This document shows positions 1 to 8,938 of a stretch of 64,000 nt of DNA, piece after piece. Source of the stretch: a bacterium (GTDB taxonomy: Bacteria; UBP14; UBA6098; JAFGQG01); NCBI GenBank assembly GCA_016935765.1, contig JAFGQG010000066.1, forward strand, positions 1 through 64,000, written 5' to 3'. The notes beneath the pieces are model-generated. The model ran no database searches. It saw only the letters and a program-made list of their open reading frames with translations, and was not told the DNA's origin. The position numbers and the translations under genes are program-made. Position 1 is the first letter of the stretch. Each line of letters begins with the position of its first letter.

Positions 1-6
1 AGGAGG

Positions 7-31
7 TTTCCTCCTCATTTTGAGGAGGAAA
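7..31 (-). terminator. Hairpin at the 3' end of the methionine/folate gene
   Basis: A perfect 10-bp stem (TTTCCTCCTC, 7-16, against GAGGAGGAAA, 22-31) with a 5-nt ATTTT loop begins one base after the stop codon of the minus-strand gene. A second, competing AGGAGG/CCTCCT pairing overlaps it (1-15). There is no U-run after the stem within the window, so it may act as an mRNA 3' stabiliser rather than a classical intrinsic terminator. Confidence 0.5.
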
Positions 32-1867
32 TTATAATGAGGAGGTAAATGAGGACAATATTCTTTCTGCCATGAAATATTTTTTAAAAGGTGGCATAAT
101 ACAAACGCCGTTAACGAGTTCCTTGAGTCCATTCATTATTTGTAATGAAATATCTATCCCTATCTCTTCGTCGCTTTCATTAGCATTTTCAAATTTATTT
201 CTGATCCAGTCAGGAATAGAAATACCGGGTACTTCATTATGCAGAAATTCAGCGTGTCGAGAGTTGGCAATAGGTAACAAGCTGACTATTACAGGAATGC
301 CTAGATCATCTAAACGAGGTTTTATCTTCTCAATAACTGACGGTTCATAGATAGGTTGGGTTTGCAGGAAATGCGCTCCTTTTTTTATCTTGTCATTAAG
401 GTTGGCGAATTGCTTGTCAATATCATGGGCAGTGGGATTGAATGCCACACCTACGAAGAAGGATGTGCAACCTGGAAGTGGTATGCCTAACCTGTTTTTC
501 CCGTTATTTAAAGCTGTAATTATCTCCACAAGTCCTTTCGAAGTAATTTCAAATACCGCAGTCGCGAAGGGGTAATCGCCTACTGAAGGAGGGTCGCCAT
601 GGAGAGCAAGAATGTTGTCGATACCAAGTGAATATGCGCCGATTAAATCGGAAGTGATAGCGAGAGTGTTCCTATCCCTGCAAGTGAAATGCAGTATGAC
701 ATCGATACCAACTTCGGAATTGATTATATGAGCGAGTGGGAGAGGGCTCATGCGCAACCGGGCGAGAGGAGCGTCTGCAATATTAATGGCATCACCACCT
801 AGTTCCTTGAACCTCCTTGCAGCCTCCACCTCTTTGGATGGATCTGTACCCCTGGGAGGGTCGATTTCCATAGTCAGCACAAATTTGTCGTGCAGTTTTC
901 GCCTTAACGATGATGGCGGATGAAGAGGAGGCGCAGGCTTTTTAGCTTCGACTTTGGGGACTTTGATTACCTTCCGTGGTTGAGGTTTCAGCGATCTGAC
1001 AGCCTTAGCAATAGCAGCGATGTGCGCTGGGGTAGTTCCACAGCAGCCGCCGACTATTGATACACCCGCTTTCACCAGCTTGATGGAGTATTTTGCCATA
1101 TATTCAGGTGATGAAGGATACATGAATTTCGCATTGCTGAAAGTAGGCAAACCAGCGTTCGGCATTGCTGAGAGTTTCTTTTCGGTAATATTGTTCATTT
1201 TGACTATCGCGTCAAAAACCTCCTGGGCACCCTGACCACAATTAGCGCCAATTATTGGAACATCAAACTCATTCAGTTTCGTGGTAGTCTCGAACGGATC
1301 GTAGCCGAGTAAGGTTTTTCCCTCCTGAACGAAAGAAAGTTGGCATATACAGGGGAATTTAGAGTCAACTTCTTTTAGAGCTTTTATCCCTTCGATCAAC
1401 TCGTCAAGGTCTGCTATGGTTTCAAAAATAATGATATCAACGCCGCCTTCAATTAGAGTGGAAACCTGTTCCTTGAAATAAGCACGAATATCATTATCTT
1501 CAAGTATTTCAGTGGATTCAAAAGGTCTGGTTATTGGTCCCACTGAACCCCCAACAAGAGCTTTGTTTCCGGCAATTTCCCTCGCTAATTTTGCGCCAAG
1601 GTGGTTGAGTTCCATGGTCTTGGAACCAAGATCGAAATATTTTTCGAGAATGTACCTGTTAGCCCCAAAAGTGTTGGTCTCGATCAACTCAGCGCCAGCA
1701 TTTATATAGTCAGTATGTATATTTTTTATCACTTCGGGATGAGAAGAATTCAGTTCATCGTAACAGTGTCCTTTTGGAATGCCCATGGAATAGAGCATTG
1801 TACCCATCGCCCCATCAGCAACCAGTATCTTTTCTTCGATGATTTCTAAAATATCCCTGTAAGCCAT
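32..1867 (-). CDS. Bifunctional homocysteine S-methyltransferase / methylenetetrahydrofolate reductase
   Basis: Two fused enzymes, 611 residues, of the Bacillus YitJ type. The N-terminal part (about 1-290) is a homocysteine S-methyltransferase barrel: it opens with the glycine-rich ADGAMGTML and carries the zinc ligands in GANCGQG (about residue 210) and GGCCGT (about 273-279). A proline- and lysine-rich linker (about 295-325) leads to a C-terminal 5,10-methylenetetrahydrofolate reductase barrel (about 325-600) with the MEIDPPRGTDPS start and the ALHGDPP flavin/folate loop. Together they would make methyl-THF and use a methyl donor to convert homocysteine to methionine in the cytoplasm. The ATG at 1867 is preceded by a weak AGGT. 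It lies 11 bp downstream of lpxH on the same strand. Domain assignment is by family resemblance; which methyl donor is used is not visible. Confidence 0.9.
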   Translation of the reverse strand: MAYRDILEIIEEKILVADGAMGTMLYSMGIPKGHCYDELNSSHPEVIKNIHTDYINAGAELIETNTFGANRYILEKYFDLGSKTMELNHLGAKLAREIAGNKALVGGSVGPITRPFESTEILEDNDIRAYFKEQVSTLIEGGVDIIIFETIADLDELIEGIKALKEVDSKFPCICQLSFVQEGKTLLGYDPFETTTKLNEFDVPIIGANCGQGAQEVFDAIVKMNNITEKKLSAMPNAGLPTFSNAKFMYPSSPEYMAKYSIKLVKAGVSIVGGCCGTTPAHIAAIAKAVRSLKPQPRKVIKVPKVEAKKPAPPLHPPSSLRRKLHDKFVLTMEIDPPRGTDPSKEVEAARRFKELGGDAINIADAPLARLRMSPLPLAHIINSEVGIDVILHFTCRDRNTLAITSDLIGAYSLGIDNILALHGDPPSVGDYPFATAVFEITSKGLVEIITALNNGKNRLGIPLPGCTSFFVGVAFNPTAHDIDKQFANLNDKIKKGAHFLQTQPIYEPSVIEKIKPRLDDLGIPVIVSLLPIANSRHAEFLHNEVPGISIPDWIRNKFENANESDEEIGIDISLQIMNGLKELVNGVCIMPPFKKYFMAERILSSFTSSL

Positions 1868-1878
1868 TTTACCTTTGT

Positions 1879-2619
1879 TTATTTAAAAAATTCAAGCTTC
1901 ATCGAGTTGTTTTCAAGTACACCGTAAGAAAAATCATAGTACCAATTGCCAACGTTCAAATAGGTGCCATATTCAGTGTTTATCAGCGTTGGAACGTGAA
2001 GATGACCGAGTACAACGAAATCGACATTGCCCTTGAGATGCCTTAGCGCGAAGTCAGTGTAGGCCTTCTCGATTTTCTCGTTACTTTTTCTCGTATAAAG
2101 GCGGGAGTTGTTTGAAACTAAGCGCGCGAGTAGGCACCCAAGATCAGGATGTATCATTTTAAATGCGAATGAGCAAATTTTGCTGTTAAGTATGGGTTTT
2201 GTGAAATAACGGTAATGCCAATTCCTTTTTAAAATGCCGTCTCCATGTGAAATATAAAATTTCTTATCATATAAAATGGTTAGAAACGGTGACTTTATAA
2301 TTGACAACCCTACCTGGTCTCTTAAGTAATTTCCGCCCCATAGATCATGATTGCCGCCCAGGAAATATACTTTTGTTCCTGATTGAACTAATTCGTTAAG
2401 CGCCTTCAAGATAGGGAAGAATCTCTTGGGTATGGTGTTGAAATATTCGAACCAGAAATCAAAAATATCTCCCGTAAGGAATAGCATGTTGGCATCAACT
2501 TTGATCGAATCAACAAATCGGATGAACTTTTCAGTTTTAACTCGCTCTATTTCCGGAGTCTGAGCTCCAAAATGCGCGTCTCCAAGAAAATAAATTTTAT
2601 TTTTAGTGTTTACATTCAT
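1879..2619 (-). CDS. lpxH: UDP-2,3-diacylglucosamine diphosphatase-like metallophosphoesterase
   Basis: Calcineurin-like phosphoesterase of about 246 residues with the LpxH pattern: GDAHFG near the N-terminus (DxH metal ligands), TGDIFDFWFE (GD plus LpxH-type aromatic stretch), GGNHDLW (GNHD), YISHGDG, and GHLHVP near the C-terminus. LpxH hydrolyses UDP-2,3-diacylglucosamine to lipid X in lipid A synthesis at the inner face of the cytoplasmic membrane, so it supports an outer membrane with lipid A. I chose the ATG at 2619 (MNVNTK) rather than the longer frame starting at 2715, because the upstream 32 residues are hydrophobic and unlike the family and would overlap the divergent mtaB start. 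Bacteroidetes-type UDP-DAGDP hydrolases and generic YfcE-type phosphatases are the alternatives; the FDFWFE stretch favours LpxH. Confidence 0.8.
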   Translation of the reverse strand: MNVNTKNKIYFLGDAHFGAQTPEIERVKTEKFIRFVDSIKVDANMLFLTGDIFDFWFEYFNTIPKRFFPILKALNELVQSGTKVYFLGGNHDLWGGNYLRDQVGLSIIKSPFLTILYDKKFYISHGDGILKRNWHYRYFTKPILNSKICSFAFKMIHPDLGCLLARLVSNNSRLYTRKSNEKIEKAYTDFALRHLKGNVDFVVLGHLHVPTLINTEYGTYLNVGNWYYDFSYGVLENNSMKLEFFK

Positions 2620-2693
2620 AGTATAAATCGATAATATTATTTGTAAAACAAAGAATAATAGTAAATAATAAATGGTTTCATAAAACAAGCAAG

Positions 2694-3986
2694 ATGAAAA
2701 TTGGGATAAAGACATTTGGCTGCAAGTTGAACCAGTATGAAGGCGAAGGGATACGGGAAGTCCTGATAGAAAACGGCAACCAGATAATACCAGACGATGA
2801 ACTGGCGGATTTTTATATCATTAATGGGTGCTCTGTAACAAAACGCGCGGAACAAAAAGCTTTCCAATTTATCAGGAAGATCAAGCGTAAGTTTCCTTCA
2901 TCGCGGGTCATACTGACCGGTTGTCTTGGAACTCAGGCTCAGAGAGGGATTATTGAAGCGCATGAAGTCGATTACGTGATTCCCAATTCAAAAAAGTACC
3001 TTATCGATACTGTGATTTCAGGCGGGGAAGAGAGTATAGCTGGGACTGATGATATTAAATGGTACGATATTAAAAATTTTTCTGAGCATACCAGGGCTTT
3101 CGTGAAGATACAGGATGGATGCGATAACCGCTGCGCTTATTGCATAGTTCCAATAATCAGGGGCGATAGCCGCTCAAGACCTATTGATGAAATAATAAAG
3201 CAGGTTCAGAAGCTGCACAAAGCTGGATTCAAAGAAGTGGTATTAACGGGGGTTAACATAGGTTCATACAGGCATAAGCAGGCTGGAAATGTCTTTAGGC
3301 TGGAGGACTTACTGCAAAAACTGCTGGCTGAAACAGAAATCCAGAGAATTCGCCTGAGTTCGATGGAGATCGATGAGATTACTGAAAACCTGGTGAAGGT
3401 GATTGAGAGCGGAGGAACGAGAATAATGCACCATTTTCACCTGCCTCTTCAGAGCGGAAGCGATGAGATACTTAGACGAATGAAAAGGAAATATGATTCT
3501 ACTCAATACGCTGCAGTGATCGAAAGGATGAGGAGCTCTTTTCCGGAGGCTATGTTCGGCGCTGATGTTATAGTAGGGTTTCCCGGTGAGAAGGACATTC
3601 ATTTCAGAGAGACTTATAATTTGATAGAGAAGCTTGGGATTCAGCATCTTCACGTGTTCAGGTATTCATCCCGACCGGGAGTTGCTGCTGAGAGGCTGAA
3701 AGATGATGTGCCTGGGGATTTAAAGAGAACGCGAAGCAGGCAGCTTTACCAACTTGGGGAAAAGAACAAGGGGAAGTTTATCTCCTCATTTGTGGGGAAG
3801 AGGTTACGAGTGCTATTTGAGGAGGAGATTGAGAAGGGAGTATGGCGTGGTTTTTCCGGTAATTTTATCAATTGTTTTATAAATTGTCAAGAGAATTTGA
3901 AGAACCAGGTTTGGGAAGTGGAAGGATTGAAAAGTTTAAAAAACAAGCTAAAGGTCAGTATGGAGAGTGATGAATGCATTTCTTGA
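2694..3986 (+). CDS. mtaB: tRNA (N6-L-threonylcarbamoyladenosine(37)-C2)-methylthiotransferase
   Basis: Radical-SAM methylthiotransferase of 430 residues. The N-terminal UPF0004 domain has three cluster cysteines in FGCKLNQYE, NGCSVTKRA and TGCLGTQAQ; the radical-SAM cysteines are C143, C147 and C150 (GCDNRCAYC). FGCKLNQ is the MtaB-type opening, in contrast to the YGCQMN of MiaB found 4 kb downstream. It would convert t6A37 to ms2t6A37 in ANN-decoding tRNAs using SAM and two Fe-S clusters. The C-terminal TRAM-like part (about 370-430) is short. It is divergent from lpxH, and its 3' end overlaps the antiporter gene by 13 bp, suggesting translational coupling. No clear Shine-Dalgarno precedes the ATG. 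Confidence 0.9.
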   Translation: MKIGIKTFGCKLNQYEGEGIREVLIENGNQIIPDDELADFYIINGCSVTKRAEQKAFQFIRKIKRKFPSSRVILTGCLGTQAQRGIIEAHEVDYVIPNSKKYLIDTVISGGEESIAGTDDIKWYDIKNFSEHTRAFVKIQDGCDNRCAYCIVPIIRGDSRSRPIDEIIKQVQKLHKAGFKEVVLTGVNIGSYRHKQAGNVFRLEDLLQKLLAETEIQRIRLSSMEIDEITENLVKVIESGGTRIMHHFHLPLQSGSDEILRRMKRKYDSTQYAAVIERMRSSFPEAMFGADVIVGFPGEKDIHFRETYNLIEKLGIQHLHVFRYSSRPGVAAERLKDDVPGDLKRTRSRQLYQLGEKNKGKFISSFVGKRLRVLFEEEIEKGVWRGFSGNFINCFINCQENLKNQVWEVEGLKSLKNKLKVSMESDECIS

Positions 3987-5698
3987 GTGAGCAAAACATC
4001 TACATTTTCTTAGTCCAGATATTTGTTTTATTAGCGCTTGCGAGAGGCTTGGGTGAACTGTTTCGCAAATGGAAGCAACCGGCTTTCACAGCGGAAATAC
4101 TTGTGGGGATAATTTTAGGACCTACAATTTTAGGTCGCTTTCTTCCAGGTTTGTATAACGCAATATTTCCCGATAATATAATTCAGCAGAATATGCTGGA
4201 GACAATTGCTTGGTTAGGATTGCTGTTTTTTTTACTGAATATCGGATTAGAAGTTGATTTCTCGAGCGCATGGAGACAACGTGGAGATGCTTTAAAAATT
4301 GCATTAACCGATATTATAGTACCGATCTCCATTTCATTTGCCGCGTGTATGTTTTTACCTGAACACTACTTGATAGATCCTAACCAGAGGATTGCATTCG
4401 CATTATTTATGGCGACTGCTATGACCATCAGCGCTATGCCTATAGCTGCAAGGGCACTGCATGACCTAAAGTTATCCAAAACCGATCTTGGATTCCTTAT
4501 TGTGTCAGCGCTATCAGTTAACGATATCATTGGCTGGTTGGTTTTTACGCTAGTATTAGGCTTTTTTACACAGACTTCATTAGATATCCCACGGATACTT
4601 GTGATAATGGCTTCAACGTTCGCCTTCACAGTTGTCTGTTTAACGGTAGGAAGAAACTTGATTGATTGGGTAATTTCCAAAATTGAAAAAATGCAATTAC
4701 CCCAACCTGCTACAACTCTTACTTTCGTAAGTCTTCTTGGCCTTCTATGTGGTGCGATTACACAGAAAATTGGAATTCACGCGCTTTTTGGTTTTTTCAT
4801 AGCAGGCATAATGGCAGGAGAAGCAAAAGCTTTATCCGAGAGAACGCGCCAGGTGATATCCCAGATGGTTTATGCTATATTCATTCCGCTATTTTTTGCC
4901 GGTATTGGGCTTAAGATAGATGTTTTAAGGAATTTTGATATCTTTCTTGTACTGTTTGTCAGTATTATCAGCATGTTCGGGAAATTTCTCGGAGCTTGGA
5001 TTGGGGTGAAATTCACAAAATTATCCAGGGCAAATCGCCTTACTGTTGCCATTTGCCATGTCCCTGGTGGTTCGATGGAGATAGTTGTCGGTTTGCTTGC
5101 TTATGAATACGATCTTATTTCTGAACCAGTGTTCGTTGCCATTGTCTTTGGCGCAATCGCATCCTCTGTTCTACTCGGTCCAATACTGAGTTTTTCGAAT
5201 AAAAGAAGAAAAGCCAGAAGCATTTTAGAATTCTTTATGAGAAGAGGGATCGAGGCTGAACTTGAAGCAAACAGTAGAGATGATGCAATTCGTGAACTGA
5301 GCAGAATAGCGGCAGAGCAAGAGGAAATTCCCGACCCAAGCGGTATCAGCAACCCAGTATTAAAACGCGAAAATGCCATGGGAACAGCAATTGAAGAAGG
5401 AATTGCATTGCCGCACGCGCGATTATCACTTTTGAAAAGACCAATTATTATTTTCGGAAGGTCATCGTCAGGGATCGAATGGAATTCCCCCGATGGAAAA
5501 CCAACAAAATACATCTTCCTTGTATTAACTCCATCCGATGATGATGATATTCAGCTTCAAATATTCTCTATAATTGCTAAAGTGATGAGTATTCCGGAAA
5601 ACAGGGATAGGATTATTAAAGCTGACGATAGTATTGAGATATGGACTGCTTTTCAAAATATGTTTACCAGTAGTCAAATAATCAGGAAAAACATGTAG
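3974..5698 (+). CDS. Kef-type cation:proton antiporter fused to a PTS EIIA-like domain
   Basis: 574 residues. Residues about 10-400 form a CPA2 (Na_H_exchanger) membrane domain of about 12 hydrophobic segments, including an AFALFMATAMTISAMPIAARAL stretch typical of Kef/NapA carriers and SVNDIIGW, where ND sits at the position expected for ion-binding acidic residues. Residues about 420-560 form a cytoplasmic EIIA (fructose/nitrogen, PTS_EIIA_2) domain with the conserved IALPHARL motif; His481 would be the phosphorylatable residue. The protein would exchange monovalent cations for protons, gated by phosphorylation. The ATG at 3974 overlaps the end of mtaB and has GGAGAG six bases upstream. The next gene also carries an EIIA domain, so the two may share one phosphate-donor signal. 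Substrate ion and donor are not deducible. Confidence 0.85.
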   Translation: MHFLSEQNIYIFLVQIFVLLALARGLGELFRKWKQPAFTAEILVGIILGPTILGRFLPGLYNAIFPDNIIQQNMLETIAWLGLLFFLLNIGLEVDFSSAWRQRGDALKIALTDIIVPISISFAACMFLPEHYLIDPNQRIAFALFMATAMTISAMPIAARALHDLKLSKTDLGFLIVSALSVNDIIGWLVFTLVLGFFTQTSLDIPRILVIMASTFAFTVVCLTVGRNLIDWVISKIEKMQLPQPATTLTFVSLLGLLCGAITQKIGIHALFGFFIAGIMAGEAKALSERTRQVISQMVYAIFIPLFFAGIGLKIDVLRNFDIFLVLFVSIISMFGKFLGAWIGVKFTKLSRANRLTVAICHVPGGSMEIVVGLLAYEYDLISEPVFVAIVFGAIASSVLLGPILSFSNKRRKARSILEFFMRRGIEAELEANSRDDAIRELSRIAAEQEEIPDPSGISNPVLKRENAMGTAIEEGIALPHARLSLLKRPIIIFGRSSSGIEWNSPDGKPTKYIFLVLTPSDDDDIQLQIFSIIAKVMSIPENRDRIIKADDSIEIWTAFQNMFTSSQIIRKNM

Positions 5699-5706
5699 CT
5701 TTTTTG

Positions 5707-5735
5707 TTGACATGAGTACTGTTTTTTTATATATT
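5707..5735 (+). promoter_or_regulatory. Sigma-70-type promoter of the HTH-EIIA gene
   Basis: TTGACA at 5707-5712 and TATATT at 5730-5735, 17 bp apart, 75 bp upstream of the ATG at 5811. It would start transcription near 5742 and give a leader of about 70 nt that contains the inverted repeat at 5751-5778. Confidence 0.6.
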
Positions 5736-5750
5736 CTAAGTTAGAATAAG

Positions 5751-5778
5751 TAACATTGCGTCACTTAAGGTAATGTTA
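5751..5778 (+). promoter_or_regulatory. Inverted repeat in the 5' leader of the HTH-EIIA gene
   Basis: TAACATT (5751-5757) and AATGTTA (5772-5778) are perfect inverted copies separated by 14 bp, just downstream of the predicted transcription start. It could be an operator for the DNA-binding product of this gene, or a leader hairpin. The role is inference. Confidence 0.4.
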
Positions 5779-5810
5779 TAGACAATATTCGTCAAACAAT
5801 AGGAGGCAAA

Positions 5811-6521
5811 ATGGAAAGAAATCCCGTTATGACTACCAGGGAACTTGCTCGTTATATTAAACTTAACGAGAAAACCGTGCTCCGTATGGCGCAGAATGGA
5901 CAAATCCCGGGAGTTAAAATAGGAAACCAGTGGCGATTTCATTTGGCATCCATAGACAGATATCTGCAAACTGATTTGATGGAATCGTCAAATGCTGATT
6001 TGGATTTGATAATAAGCACAAAGGAAAATGTCATTCCTTTGTCTAGGTTGACAGACCTTCCTTTCATGGAATTGACTTCCCCTGCAAAAACTTCGGACGA
6101 CGCACTTGCTGAATTGAGTAAGATAGCTTATGATAGCGGATTGACTCCTTCAGACGGTAAGCTTGTAAAGCTGCTAAAACAGCGTGAAAGAATGTTAAGT
6201 ACTGCCGTATGCAATGGAGTTGCATTTCCTCATCCCAGGCATCCTTCTCCTGAGTTGTTCAAAGAATCCAGGATAATTATTCTTCGTTCTGAAAAAGGCA
6301 TTGATTTTAAGGCTCCTGATGGTAAATTAGTGAGACTATTTTTTATGCCATGTACTCCAAATGAATTTGACCATGTCAGATTGTTAGCAAAAATTTCCAG
6401 ACTACTTCATACCCCAGGTATGGTGGATAAGATCATGAATCTGGAGACCAGGGAACAGGTTATGCAGCTTCTTCTGGAATTTGATAGAGAGCATTTTTTT
6501 ATTAATAATAAATCTCTATAA
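5811..6521 (+). CDS. Helix-turn-helix DNA-binding protein with a PTS EIIA-like domain
   Basis: 236 residues. The N-terminus (about 6-55) is an excisionase/MerR-type HTH (HTH_17): TTRELARYIKLNEKTVLRMA followed by the wing GVKIGNQWRF. Residues about 90-230 resemble PTS EIIA of the mannitol/fructose/Ntr class, with VAFPHPRHPS giving a conserved His141 where EIIA is phosphorylated. No EI, HPr, EIIB or EIIC gene is in the window, so this looks like a phosphorylation-sensing transcription regulator rather than a sugar permease part. It has a strong AGGAGG ribosome-binding site and its own promoter, directly after the EIIA-fused antiporter, which is the obvious candidate target or partner. Family members of this HTH plus EIIA build are known mainly from genome annotation. 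Confidence 0.8.
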   Translation: MERNPVMTTRELARYIKLNEKTVLRMAQNGQIPGVKIGNQWRFHLASIDRYLQTDLMESSNADLDLIISTKENVIPLSRLTDLPFMELTSPAKTSDDALAELSKIAYDSGLTPSDGKLVKLLKQRERMLSTAVCNGVAFPHPRHPSPELFKESRIIILRSEKGIDFKAPDGKLVRLFFMPCTPNEFDHVRLLAKISRLLHTPGMVDKIMNLETREQVMQLLLEFDREHFFINNKSL

Positions 6522-6589
6522 TATTCAGAGAATTAAAGGCGGTTTTTTATAGTCAGACCTACATGGTAAAATTCTGGAAGTAAATGTTA

Positions 6590-7936
6590 ATGGAATTAAG
6601 AGAAAATTACCAAAAGGGCGCTAGAGTACTCATTAGAACTTATGGCTGCCAGATGAACAAGTACGATTCTGAGTTGCTGATGGGTATTCTGGTCGATAAT
6701 GGATACCGGCTGGTCGATTGCGAGAGGGATGCTGATGTTATCCTGGTGAACACATGTTCGGTTCGGGAACATGCTGAAAAGAGGGCGTTAGGCAGGCTGA
6801 GGCAATTCGTGGGGATGAAGAGCAATAAGCCGGGTCTGATAGTGGGTGTGTATGGCTGCATGGCTCAGAGGTATGGCGATGAAATGCTGAAGGAAGTCCC
6901 GGGTATCGACATTGTCGCAGGTCCCGATTCCTTCCCACGAATACTGGAAGCTGTTCGGAACGCTGAAAGCTCTGCGCAGATCTGCACTACCCTGGGGGAT
7001 TTCGATGGTGAAGGATGGCGGCCATACCGTAAGACAAACTCACTATCCGGTTGGTGCGCGATTACCAGGGGCTGCAATAATTACTGTTCATACTGTATCG
7101 TACCTTATGTCCGCGGTCACGAGAGAAGCCGCCCTCTCGACGATATCATTCGGGAAGTAGAATCCGCAGTTCAACAAGGCGTGCGGGAGATCACACTTCT
7201 CGGACAGAACGTGAACTCGTATTTCGATGGCGAACACGACTTTGCCGACCTTCTTAAAGCTGCGAATGATATCGAAGGTCTCTGGCGTATCAGATTCGCG
7301 ACCAGTCACCCGAAGGACTTCTCCGACAAACTAATTTCAGCGATGAGAGAATTGCCTAAAGTCTGTGAACATGTTCATCTGCCAGTTCAAGCGGGATCCA
7401 ATAGAATATTAAAGTTGATGAACCGTGGCTATTCCCGGGAAGATTACCTGGAACTTGTTGATAAGATCAAGGACAACGTCAATGGAGTGGCTTTGACTAC
7501 TGACCTTCTCACGGGATTCCCTACTGAAAATGAGGAGGATTTCGAGCAGACACTCGATTTAATGAAAAGTGTTAAGTATTCAGGAGCTTTTACGTTCAAG
7601 TATTCGCCTCGACCGGGGACAAAGGCTGCGGAAATGGAAAATGATGTTCCAGAAAAGACCAAGATCAGCCGGTTGGAGCAAATGATAAAAGTACAGCAGG
7701 AGTCAGCTGCAGAATTCAGCCGGAATCTGGTGGGAACTACCCAGGAAGTGATGTTTGAAGAGAATTCACCGAAAAATCCACGGAACATGAGGGGGAGAGC
7801 GAGAAACGGAAAGATAGTGGAAGTCACCGGTGAAGGGATTAAAAAGGGTGATGTATGGACGGTGAAGATAAATGACGCTCAAACATGGGTGCTATTTGGT
7901 GAGAAGATAGATAAGCTAATTGATAATCGCCAATAG
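6590..7936 (+). CDS. miaB: tRNA-2-methylthio-N6-dimethylallyladenosine synthase
   Basis: Radical-SAM methylthiotransferase of 448 residues from the start chosen here. It shows the MiaB-type opening RTYGCQMNKYDSE, the further UPF0004 cysteines in NTCSVREHA and YGCMAQR, the radical-SAM triad in GCNNYCSYCIVP, and a C-terminal TRAM domain (about 375-445) ending GDVWTVKI. It would methylthiolate i6A37 of UNN-reading tRNAs. Two ATGs are available, at 6584 and 6590; the GGAAG at 6576-6580 is three bases from the first but nine from the second, so I prefer 6590. It is the second methylthiotransferase in 4 kb. The following ParB-like gene starts 13 bp after its stop and is probably in the same transcript. 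Confidence 0.92.
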   Translation: MELRENYQKGARVLIRTYGCQMNKYDSELLMGILVDNGYRLVDCERDADVILVNTCSVREHAEKRALGRLRQFVGMKSNKPGLIVGVYGCMAQRYGDEMLKEVPGIDIVAGPDSFPRILEAVRNAESSAQICTTLGDFDGEGWRPYRKTNSLSGWCAITRGCNNYCSYCIVPYVRGHERSRPLDDIIREVESAVQQGVREITLLGQNVNSYFDGEHDFADLLKAANDIEGLWRIRFATSHPKDFSDKLISAMRELPKVCEHVHLPVQAGSNRILKLMNRGYSREDYLELVDKIKDNVNGVALTTDLLTGFPTENEEDFEQTLDLMKSVKYSGAFTFKYSPRPGTKAAEMENDVPEKTKISRLEQMIKVQQESAAEFSRNLVGTTQEVMFEENSPKNPRNMRGRARNGKIVEVTGEGIKKGDVWTVKINDAQTWVLFGEKIDKLIDNRQ

Positions 7937-7949
7937 AGAGGTATATGAA

Positions 7950-8924
7950 ATGAAATATGAACATGAATTAAGAGCACTGAAAATTACAGAGATAAACCTT
8001 GCTGATCAAAGATTCAATTTCAACTATCAGCCTAACCTGGAAACATTGAAAAACTCGATACGAAATATCGGTATGCTTCAACCGCTTCTTGTCTATGAAA
8101 GTGAAAATAAAGAGTCTCTTATTTTGGTTGATGGATGGAGAAGATTGAATGTACTCCAGGAGTTAAAAATAAAAGAATTTATGTGTATAATAATCAAGAA
8201 TTGTGATTTCCCGGATCTATTGTCTATTTATTTTAACATTAATACTAATAATCGTCAATATAATATTATCGAACTAAATATAATAATTAAAAAACTTAAG
8301 ACCGATTTTGCTTTAGGCAATAATGATATTATAACAAATTATTTTAATTATGTCAATATAAATAAGTCCAGCGAACTTTTTAGCCAGATAGAGAGACTGA
8401 ATGGACTTATCGACCCGATGAAGCCCATCATCCTGAATAACGGGATAAACCTCGCAAATGCCGTTGCAATTTCCAGCCTTGCGCAGGCAGACCAGGAAGC
8501 TATACTCACTTTGCTTTCGACCCTGAAATTAAACGCCAATAAATTGAAAATTATGCTTCTTAATCTTGATGAAATTTCTAAAAGGGATAATATTACTATT
8601 GCAGAAATCGTTGAAAGTATTGGATTAAAAGGTATCTTAAAGGAACCAGACCTGACGGAGAACCAGAAAATCGAGAGAATTCTGAATAGTATTGATAGTC
8701 TTAGGTATCCTGAATATACGGAGTTGAAAGGGAAGTTGAAATCGTTAAATAAAGCTTTAAGCATTCCACCGGGGATGAAATTTGAAACTCCAGAATTCTT
8801 TGAAGGGGACAAGTTTAAAATAGAATTTGGTTTCAAGGATAAAAAGGACTTGAAAGAATCGGTCGAGAAACTCAAGGAAATGCTGAATAAAGAGGAGTTG
8901 GATAGGATATTGGATATGTTCTAA
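7950..8924 (+). CDS. ParB/Srx-like N-terminal domain protein
   Basis: 324 residues. Residues about 8-95 look like a ParB/sulfiredoxin-fold nucleotide-binding domain: a short strand followed by LKNSIRNIGMLQPLLV, then ILVDGWRRLNVLQEL, where plasmid and chromosomal ParB have the GxRR-type box. The remaining two thirds are helical and AT-rich in coding, with IGLKGIL and a lysine/glutamate-rich tail, and show no ParB centromere-binding HTH that I recognise. I chose the ATG at 7950 because GAGAGG lies eight bases before it; an upstream in-frame start at 7920 would overlap miaB. It is followed after 14 bp by a radical-SAM SPL-family gene, and no ParA is present, so partitioning is unlikely. Function unknown; nucleic-acid or CTP binding is inference from the fold. 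Confidence 0.65.
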   Translation: MKYEHELRALKITEINLADQRFNFNYQPNLETLKNSIRNIGMLQPLLVYESENKESLILVDGWRRLNVLQELKIKEFMCIIIKNCDFPDLLSIYFNINTNNRQYNIIELNIIIKKLKTDFALGNNDIITNYFNYVNINKSSELFSQIERLNGLIDPMKPIILNNGINLANAVAISSLAQADQEAILTLLSTLKLNANKLKIMLLNLDEISKRDNITIAEIVESIGLKGILKEPDLTENQKIERILNSIDSLRYPEYTELKGKLKSLNKALSIPPGMKFETPEFFEGDKFKIEFGFKDKKDLKESVEKLKEMLNKEELDRILDMF

Positions 8925-8938
8925 CTCTGGATTGCTGA

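Noticed and set aside
2620-2867. Upstream extension of lpxH and a 76-codon frame on the minus strand
   Set aside because: Both overlap the well-supported mtaB start and lack family similarity or a ribosome-binding site.
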